Below, in pieces: positions 22,444 through 27,539 of a stretch of 27,539 bases of DNA; the first letter of the stretch is position 1, and the number at the start of each line of letters is the position of its first letter. The position numbers and the translations under genes were made by a program. The stretch is from JAMOBE01 sp039908285 (GTDB lineage: Bacteria > Pseudomonadota > Alphaproteobacteria > Rhodospirillales > Rhodospirillaceae): positions 1-27,539 of the forward strand of contig JAMOBE010000046.1 in assembly GCA_039908285.1 (NCBI GenBank), in the 5' to 3' direction. The notes under the pieces were generated by a model that made no database searches, had not been told where the DNA came from, and saw nothing but the letters and a program-made list of their open reading frames with translations.

Positions 22444-24606
22444 ATGCTGCGTCGGATCTGCTACATCGTCGAGAACCCGGTCGATCGCCGCGACCATGGC
22501 CGCTTCGGCATGGCGGCGATGGCGGAGCGCGGCATCGACGTCACGGTGATCGACGTCACCGCCTTCACCCGGCCCCATTGGCGCGACCCCCGCGGCGCTA
22601 CGGCGGGGGACGCGAGCCCTGGCCTCGTGGTCCATCGGGTGACGGACCGGGCCTCGCTGGCCGCCGCCGTAGCCGTCATCGCCCAGGCGGACGTGGTGTG
22701 CATGCTGGTGGGCTTCACCGGCAGCGTCCCGCGTCTCGAGGTCTACCGGGCGGTGGGCGAGGCGGGACGTCCCTATTTCTTCCTGTCCACCAACGCCTAT
22801 CCCGGCCATGTCCGCTATGCCGCCGACGGTGCGGCCTCCTCCAGGCGGGTGGCCGATATCCTGCGCCGCTGGCAGGCGGGGCAGGTGGACCCGGTGCGCT
22901 CCCTGCTGTTCCGCCTGCCCAGGCGCTGGCTCGGCGTGCCGACGGCGGCGGTCGCGGTGCATGGCGGCCGCAAGTCGGTGGAGGGCGCGCGCATGTATCC
23001 CACCGGCCCGCAGACGCGGACCATCTGGGCCCACGCCCTGGACTACGAGAACCACCGGCCCCTGCGCGGCGCGGCGGACGGCCCGCGCGAGGACATGGCG
23101 GTGCTGGTGGACGAGAACATCGGCTTCCAGCGGGACATGGCCGATCTCGGCGTCGCCAATCCCCTCACCCCGGAGACCTATCATCCCCGCCTGCGGGCGC
23201 TGCTCGACCGGGTGGAGCGGGACCTTGGCCTGCCCGTGGTCATCGCCGCCAATCCCCGCGCCGACTACTCGGGCCACCCGGGGCTGTTCGGCGACCGGCG
23301 CATCGAGTACGGCCGCACCGCCGCCCTGCTGTCGCGGGCCAGGCTCGCCATCGGTCAGCGCAGCACGGCCCTGTCCCTCGCGGTGATGTTCCGGGTCCCG
23401 GTGCTGCTGGCGGTGACCCGGCCCTACTACGAGCACTGGCTCAACCAGCCGGCGGTCGATGCCTATGCCGCGGCGCTGAACCGACCGGTCCAGTTCTTCG
23501 ACGACCCCGCCGCCGTGGACCTGTCGGGAGCGCTGGACCTGGACACCGCCCGCTACGACCGGTTCGTCGAGGACTACGTCAAGGTCCCCCAGTCCCCCGA
23601 CCGGCCGTTCTGGGATCTTGTCGTCGAGGGACTGTCGGCGCACCTGTTCCCGCCGGGATACCGGCGTCGTCTGGAAACCGTATTACTCGGTGAGGCGCAG
23701 GTGCCGGGCGCGGGCGCCGCGCTCGATCGCCGCGGCAACCAGGGCATCGATGGACAGATGGTGGCGCAGGAGTTCAAGGAGCCGCAGTTCCTCCTGTCCG
23801 GTGCGGCCGTCGGCGACGGCGACGTCGCAGGCGATGGCATAGGCCGTTTCCCACAGTCGCGGCTCCAGACTGGTGCGGATCAGGCCCAGGGCGTCCTCGA
23901 GGCCGCTCTGCTCCAGCAGTTCGGCGCAGGCGCGGGCCGTGGTGGGCAGCAACTCCAGGCTGTAGTCGGAGAAGATGGGCAGGAAGTTGACGATCTCGCC
24001 GATGGTGCGCAACTCGGCGTCGGTCATGTCGTTGTCGGCGGCCGAGACCAGGACCATCGTATAGATGAGAGCGGCGTGGGAGCTGATCATGGGGGCTTCC
24101 TTGCGGCGGCGGACCTGCGGTCTTGTCTCGTTCATCGTCGTCGTGCTCCCGTGTTACGCCTCTTCATCAACTGTCCGGGTATGGCCACGCGCCGTCAGGA
24201 ACTCGGCCGTCAGCCGGACCACGTCGGCGAGACCGGCCCTCTGCACCTGGACGCCCTCGGGAAAGGCACCCTCGAGGCGGGACGGCATCATGGGGTCGAG
24301 GAGCACGAACACCCCGGCGTCCCCGGCCCGGCGGACCAGCCGGCCAAAGGCCTGCTTCAGGCGCAGCCGGGTGATGCGATCGTCATAGGCGCGCGGCCCA
24401 CCACCACCACCACCCTCTCCTCCGCCATCGCTGGCGGCGAAGGCGGCGCGGCGGGCCTTGTGCAGGATGTCCGGCCGTGGCCACGGCACCCGATCGAAGA
24501 CGATGAGGCGCAGCGACCGCCCGGGCACGTCCACGCCGTCGCGCACGGCGTCGGTGCCGAGCAGGCAGGCGTCCTCCTCGGCCCGGAAGATCTCCACCAG
24601 GGTTGA
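22444..24606 (+). CDS. Surface-glycan biosynthesis protein, frame lacking its stop
   Basis: The first 415 or so residues (22444-23690) read as a coherent protein. The start MLRRICYIVENPVDRRDHGR leads into a Rossmann-like region, VDENIGFQRDMADLG (about 220-234), VVIAANPRADYSGHPGLFG, and RARLAIGQRSTALSLAVMFR, a pattern like capsule or surface-carbohydrate proteins with a GT-B-like C-terminal half. I cannot name the reaction. GGGGAG precedes the ATG. After YRRRLETVLLG the frame stays open to 24606 but then runs antisense to the TerB gene and the helicase end, where the translation is Gly/Gln/Asp-rich shadow sequence. A one-base shift at the end would meet TGA at 23691-23693, so the true protein is probably about 416 residues. 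Confidence 0.75.
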   Translation: MLRRICYIVENPVDRRDHGRFGMAAMAERGIDVTVIDVTAFTRPHWRDPRGATAGDASPGLVVHRVTDRASLAAAVAVIAQADVVCMLVGFTGSVPRLEVYRAVGEAGRPYFFLSTNAYPGHVRYAADGAASSRRVADILRRWQAGQVDPVRSLLFRLPRRWLGVPTAAVAVHGGRKSVEGARMYPTGPQTRTIWAHALDYENHRPLRGAADGPREDMAVLVDENIGFQRDMADLGVANPLTPETYHPRLRALLDRVERDLGLPVVIAANPRADYSGHPGLFGDRRIEYGRTAALLSRARLAIGQRSTALSLAVMFRVPVLLAVTRPYYEHWLNQPAVDAYAAALNRPVQFFDDPAAVDLSGALDLDTARYDRFVEDYVKVPQSPDRPFWDLVVEGLSAHLFPPGYRRRLETVLLGEAQVPGAGAALDRRGNQGIDGQMVAQEFKEPQFLLSGAAVGDGDVAGDGIGRFPQSRLQTGADQAQGVLEAALLQQFGAGAGRGGQQLQAVVGEDGQEVDDLADGAQLGVGHVVVGGRDQDHRIDESGVGADHGGFLAAADLRSCLVHRRRAPVLRLFINCPGMATRRQELGRQPDHVGETGPLHLDALGKGTLEAGRHHGVEEHEHPGVPGPADQPAKGLLQAQPGDAIVIGARPTTTTTLSSAIAGGEGGAAGLVQDVRPWPRHPIEDDEAQRPPGHVHAVAHGVGAEQAGVLLGPEDLHQG
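23683..24090 (-). CDS. TerB-family (tellurite-resistance-like) protein
   Basis: A 135-residue all-helical protein of the short alphaproteobacterial TerB type. The N-terminus is MISSHAALIYTMVLVSAADN with DMTDAELRTIGEIV, and a second repeat-like half has ETAYAIACDVAVADGRTGQE and ELRLLELLRHHLSIDALVAA. The two acidic ADxxMTDAE / ADGRTGQEE motifs at the helix turns are the TerB signature and may bind divalent metal. AAGGAAG is 5 nt before the ATG, so the start is well supported; an upstream in-frame ATG (24135) is not. It is convergent with the glycan gene, whose frame runs through it on the other strand. The role in this subgroup is unknown; tellurite resistance should not be assumed. Confidence 0.85.
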   Translation of the reverse strand: MISSHAALIYTMVLVSAADNDMTDAELRTIGEIVNFLPIFSDYSLELLPTTARACAELLEQSGLEDALGLIRTSLEPRLWETAYAIACDVAVADGRTGQEELRLLELLRHHLSIDALVAAAIERGARARHLRLTE

Positions 24607-26994
24607 GGTGTCCATGCCGTCCACGTGCTGGGCCAGGAGCGGGATCCCCCTGTCGTCGAGGGCCGGGGCGATGCGCTCGTGCACGGCCCGCAGCCGCGAT
24701 ACCGCCGTGAACAGCCCGAGCGCCCCACCCCCGGCGGCGAAGAACAGCTCGCGATAGGCGGCGGCGACCTGGGCCAGGTCGTCCTTGCGCACGTCGCTGA
24801 CCACGAACACGCGGGTGGCGTCGGCGTAGTCGAACGGCGACGGCACCGCCGCCCGCAGCGGCGGCTTCGGCAGGTGGATGGCGCCGGTGCGCCGCTCCGC
24901 CGCCGCCCAGTCGGCCTCGACGTCGCCCGAGCCGTCGCGGAGGGTGGCCGAGGTGATCAGCAGGCCGTGGGCGCTGTCGGCCACCGACAGGGCGAAGGGC
25001 CGCGTCGGGTCGATCCAGTGCCGGTGCATGCCGACGTCGATGTCGCGGCCATAGAGTCTCTCCACCCCGAACCAGTCGACGAACTCGGGCGGGGTCGGGC
25101 CGCCGATGCCCTGGAGCATGTCGCGCCAGGCGGCGATGGGCAGCAGCGCCCGGCGCTGGATGCCGCGCACCAGGGCGTCGATGCGCAGGCGCTGGCTCGA
25201 GTCGATCTCCGCCGCCTCGTCGTCGAGCCGGGCGTCCAGGGCCGCGCACAGCGCCCGCAGGGGCGTCGCCAGTCCCAGCAGAGCCGCATCGAGGCCCACC
25301 GCCGCCTCGGCCAGGCCCGCGATGGGCTGCTCCGCCGGTGTCTCCAGGCTGTAGGGGCCATCGACGCCGAAGGCCCGGGCCTGGACCTGGCGGCGCACCA
25401 GGGTCAGGAAGCGCTCGGTCGGCCCAAAGGGCGCGTCGCCGGCCAGGCGCTGGCCCCAGGCGGGACCAGGTAGAACCTGAGCGGCGGTCAGGATGCCCTC
25501 CAGCGCCGCCACCCCCGCCTCGTCGGTCTCCACCAGGTCGGCGGCCCGCAGCTTGAGCCCCCGGGCGCGGGAGCGGCTGGTCTCGCTCTCGGCCCCCAGC
25601 AGCCAGCGGCGCAGGTCGGCGGTCTCGTGGCCACAGAGGTGGGACGAGAACGCCCCGTCGGCGGCGTCGAACACGTGGTGGCCCTCGTCGAACACATAGC
25701 GGGACGGCAGCTCGGCATCCTCCATCCCCCCCAGCGCCGCCTGCACCATCACCAGGGCGTGGTTGGCGACCACGATCTCGGCCCGGCGGGCGCGGCGGAT
25801 GGTGCGCTCGATGGGGCAGCGCAGGTAGTGGGGGCAGGCGGAATGGACGCACTCGCCGCGGCGGTCGGCGAGACCCAGGGTGGCCTCGCGGTCGAACAGA
25901 TCCACCAGCCAGCCCGGGAAGTCTCCCCCGAGGTCGCCGTCCCGGGTGCAGAGCGCCCACCGCGCCAAAAGGCCCAGCGGCACGGCGTCCTGCGGCCGGC
26001 TGGGCAGGCGTCCGACGGCCTCCTCCATGTTGAGAAGGCACAGGTAGTTCTCGCGGCCCTTGCGCACCACCACCCGGCGCGCCTTCTCGGCGGGATCGGG
26101 GAACAGGCGGTCCAGTTCCCGGTCAAGCTGGCGTTGCAGATTGCGGGTATAGGTGGAGATCCACACCGTCCCCTTGTTCTTTTCCGCCCACACGCTGGCG
26201 GGAGCGATGTAGCCCAGGGTCTTGCCGACTCCGGTGCCGGCCTCGGCCAGCACCAGGTTGGGTACACCGGGCTCGGCGCGCGGGGCGAAGGCCGCCGTCG
26301 CCGCCGAGGCATAGTCGGCCTGCTGCGGCCGCTCCTCGGCGCCCTGACCGAGAAGGCGCGTCAGGCGCTGGCGGGCCTCGGCCGGGTTGACGGAGCGGGT
26401 GCCGGGGGCGGGCTCGGGCGCCTGCTCCTCCCACTTGGGCAGGCGCTCCCACACCCGCAGGCCGGCCGCCGCCGAGGCGCGGTGCGGGCTGTCGCCACCG
26501 ACCCCCAGCGCCGCCAGCACGGAAGGCCCCCAGCTCCAGCCGCCGACCCCCAGCGCCGCCCGGGTCACCCCCCAGGCGACGCCGCGGGCGTCCGCCTGCT
26601 CCCGCCCATTCAGATGGGCCAGTTCGGCCAGCAGCCGCCGGGTCACCGCCACCAGGATGCGGGCCTCCTCCTCCAGCCCCTCGGGCCGGTCGATGCCGAT
26701 GGCGTCGGCCAGTCCCCGCACCGTCGGCAGGCAGAATCGCGCCGGCCGCACAAAGGCATACAGCTCCAGCACGTCATGGGCGAAGAACGGCTTCGTCCCC
26801 AGGCGCGCCGCCGTGGCCGGCAGATGGCAGACCATGGGCCGCAGCCCCCCGGCCCGCCGGGCGGCCTCGTCACGGGACAACGCCTCGAGCCGACCATCGG
26901 GCGAAAACACCACCGCCCCCCGAACACCGGCCACCAGCACCGGTACCGGCGGTACCAGGATGCGGGGGGCGGGAGCGGGCTGCTGGGCGTTCAT
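24154..26994 (-). CDS. DinG/XPD-like ATP-dependent DNA helicase with Fe-S cysteines
   Basis: A 946-residue superfamily 2 helicase. Walker A is LAEAGTGVGKTLGYIAPAS (about residues 248-266). Four cysteines of an XPD-type iron-sulfur domain follow: one in NYLCLLNM and three in ECVHSACPHYLRC. Next come VVANHALVMVQAALGG and the DEAH-box variant VFDEGHHVFDAADG. The C-terminal motor has LLITSATLRDGSGDVE, GALGLFTAVSRLRAVHERIA, LLGTDAVRDGVDVPGRSLRL and LKQAFGRLVRRAGDAGVFVL. About 210 residues precede the motor, including a patch PARFCLPTVRGLADAIG that I cannot assign. Such enzymes unwind 5'-to-3' and remove R-loops or D-loops in repair. ATG 26994 is taken; GTG 27000 is possible. No ribosome site is visible, and a TATAGT box lies right upstream. 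Confidence 0.93.
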   Translation of the reverse strand: MNAQQPAPAPRILVPPVPVLVAGVRGAVVFSPDGRLEALSRDEAARRAGGLRPMVCHLPATAARLGTKPFFAHDVLELYAFVRPARFCLPTVRGLADAIGIDRPEGLEEEARILVAVTRRLLAELAHLNGREQADARGVAWGVTRAALGVGGWSWGPSVLAALGVGGDSPHRASAAAGLRVWERLPKWEEQAPEPAPGTRSVNPAEARQRLTRLLGQGAEERPQQADYASAATAAFAPRAEPGVPNLVLAEAGTGVGKTLGYIAPASVWAEKNKGTVWISTYTRNLQRQLDRELDRLFPDPAEKARRVVVRKGRENYLCLLNMEEAVGRLPSRPQDAVPLGLLARWALCTRDGDLGGDFPGWLVDLFDREATLGLADRRGECVHSACPHYLRCPIERTIRRARRAEIVVANHALVMVQAALGGMEDAELPSRYVFDEGHHVFDAADGAFSSHLCGHETADLRRWLLGAESETSRSRARGLKLRAADLVETDEAGVAALEGILTAAQVLPGPAWGQRLAGDAPFGPTERFLTLVRRQVQARAFGVDGPYSLETPAEQPIAGLAEAAVGLDAALLGLATPLRALCAALDARLDDEAAEIDSSQRLRIDALVRGIQRRALLPIAAWRDMLQGIGGPTPPEFVDWFGVERLYGRDIDVGMHRHWIDPTRPFALSVADSAHGLLITSATLRDGSGDVEADWAAAERRTGAIHLPKPPLRAAVPSPFDYADATRVFVVSDVRKDDLAQVAAAYRELFFAAGGGALGLFTAVSRLRAVHERIAPALDDRGIPLLAQHVDGMDTSTLVEIFRAEEDACLLGTDAVRDGVDVPGRSLRLIVFDRVPWPRPDILHKARRAAFAASDGGGEGGGGGGPRAYDDRITRLRLKQAFGRLVRRAGDAGVFVLLDPMMPSRLEGAFPEGVQVQRAGLADVVRLTAEFLTARGHTRTVDEEA

Positions 26995-27000
26995 GGCCAC

Positions 27001-27006
27001 ACTATA
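27001..27006 (-). promoter_or_regulatory. Candidate -10 box for a leaderless helicase transcript
   Basis: The minus strand reads TATAGT at 27006-27001, a 5/6 match to the -10 consensus. Transcription about 7 nt later would start at about 26994, the A of the helicase ATG. No Shine-Dalgarno stretch exists upstream of that ATG. The -35 region (TTACGG, 17 bp upstream) is weak, so this is tentative. Confidence 0.4.
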
Positions 27007-27115
27007 GAGGACCGCACGCGTTCCCGTAAGTCGGGCTTAGGGGGTTGCCGCCGTCGAGACATGCGTACCGGTCGGGGGGGGGCAACCGGGTGACCCCATC
27101 AAAAGCCCTCTTAAG

Positions 27116-27420
27116 CCCTCACCCTCGATGGGCCACCGTATGCACACAAGTCGGACGGACTAGGCTGTAAGGTGTTCGCTGTAGAAACTATCCGTTTCCC
27201 GCAAAAAAAGCCCTCCCCCTCGATGGGGGAGGGTTGGGTGGGGGTGATGGTAAAGCACGTAGATATATCTTGATGCGCACACAGACGCGGCTATTGTGCG
27301 AATATCATGATGTCTGTGCGCGCTTCACTGCCACCCCCACCCAAACCCTCCCCCATCGAGGGGGAGGGCTTAAGTTTGCTGGAAACTTGTGTGCATACGG
27401 TAGCCCATCAAGGGGGAGGG
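27116..27420. repeat. Nested palindromic element of about 305 bp
   Basis: Three inverted repeats lie inside one another. Outer arms 27116-27151 and 27385-27420 match at 33 of 36 positions and contain CCGTATGCACACAAGT. Middle arms 27209-27246 and 27331-27372 contain AAGCCCTCCCCCTCGATGGG and GAGGGTTGGGTGGGGGTG with one indel. Inner arms (about 27274-27285 and 27312-27323) pair GCGCACACAGAC with GTCTGTGCGC. The middle arm recurs at 9930-9975 in rnr. No coding sequence is seen. Confidence 0.85.
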
Positions 27421-27442
27421 CGGTCGACCGCGCTTCGCGCGG

Positions 27443-27468
27443 CCAGGGAGGGAAGTGTCCCTCCCTGG
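27443..27468. repeat. Perfect 11-bp hairpin near the window end
   Basis: CCAGGGAGGGA (27443-27453), loop AGTG, TCCCTCCCTGG (27458-27468). A smaller hairpin CCGCGC-TTC-GCGCGG (27428-27442) lies immediately before it. There is no following T-run. Nothing else recognisable lies between 27421 and the window end at 27539; the whole stretch 27001-27539 carries no supported gene. Confidence 0.6.
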
Positions 27469-27539
27469 ACCCTCCCTCAAGAGGCAAGGAAGCTAGGAAA
27501 CAAGACTTAAAAAGGTCCTGGCGAGACGGAACCCCAGAA

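Noticed and set aside
23683..24090. Calling the TerB-family gene a tellurite-resistance determinant
   Set aside because: Only the TerB-like fold is supported; no other ter genes are nearby, and this short subgroup is of unknown function.
27307..27510. Short ORFs in the terminal 500 bp
   Set aside because: They run through palindromic repeat arms and have no ribosome sites or recognisable protein features.

Overview
The window is high-GC (roughly two-thirds G+C) bacterial chromosome with a Rhodospirillales-like alphaproteobacterial signature. The clues are the L33 protein sequence, the dprA-topA-rnr gene order, a VWA/J-domain gene pair, a short all-helical TerB protein, and housekeeping promoters of the TTGACA/TATnnT type. 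No rRNA, CRISPR array, integrase or intact transposase was seen.

Layout. 1-2435: a palindromic intergenic repeat, a small membrane protein and rpmG on the minus strand, then a VWA-like protein and a membrane J-domain protein on the plus strand. 2536-4983: galU and a UDP-glucose 6-dehydrogenase, which make UDP-glucose and then UDP-glucuronate. The dehydrogenase frame has no stop where the family normally ends and runs across tRNA-Gln(TTG) at 4838-4911. 4984-6690: a lower-GC two-gene island directly 3' of the tRNA. It encodes a nucleotidyltransferase-like DUF6932-type protein and an unrecognised 310-residue partner, joined by an ATGA overlap, with a possible leader peptide and an upstream palindrome. 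This is the best candidate for an undescribed system. 6690-16378: a minus-strand housekeeping block read dprA, topA, rnr, secA, arfB (DNA uptake, supercoiling, RNA turnover, Sec export, ribosome rescue). Two copies of the same palindromic repeat sit between dprA/topA and topA/rnr, and a third repeat fragment encodes part of the RNase R C-terminus.

16449-19841: two tandem small coiled-coil proteins (minus), a stand-alone cyclic-nucleotide-binding domain protein, a pyrimidine 5'-nucleotidase-like HAD hydrolase and an orphan periplasmic peptide-binding protein (plus). 19841-20540: IS630-type ends and a transposase remnant flank a third small coiled-coil gene; the outer ends abut TA dinucleotides. 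20556-24606: a TonB/TolA-like protein with 14 PEPP(K/Q) repeats, an SpsF-like cytidylyltransferase, and a surface-glycan protein whose frame lacks a stop and runs antisense through a TerB-family gene and into the end of a helicase gene. 24154-26994: a DinG/XPD-like Fe-S helicase, possibly leaderless. 27001-27539: no gene; a nested palindrome of about 305 bp and further hairpins.

All functional names come from reading motifs and family resemblance by eye; no database search was run.
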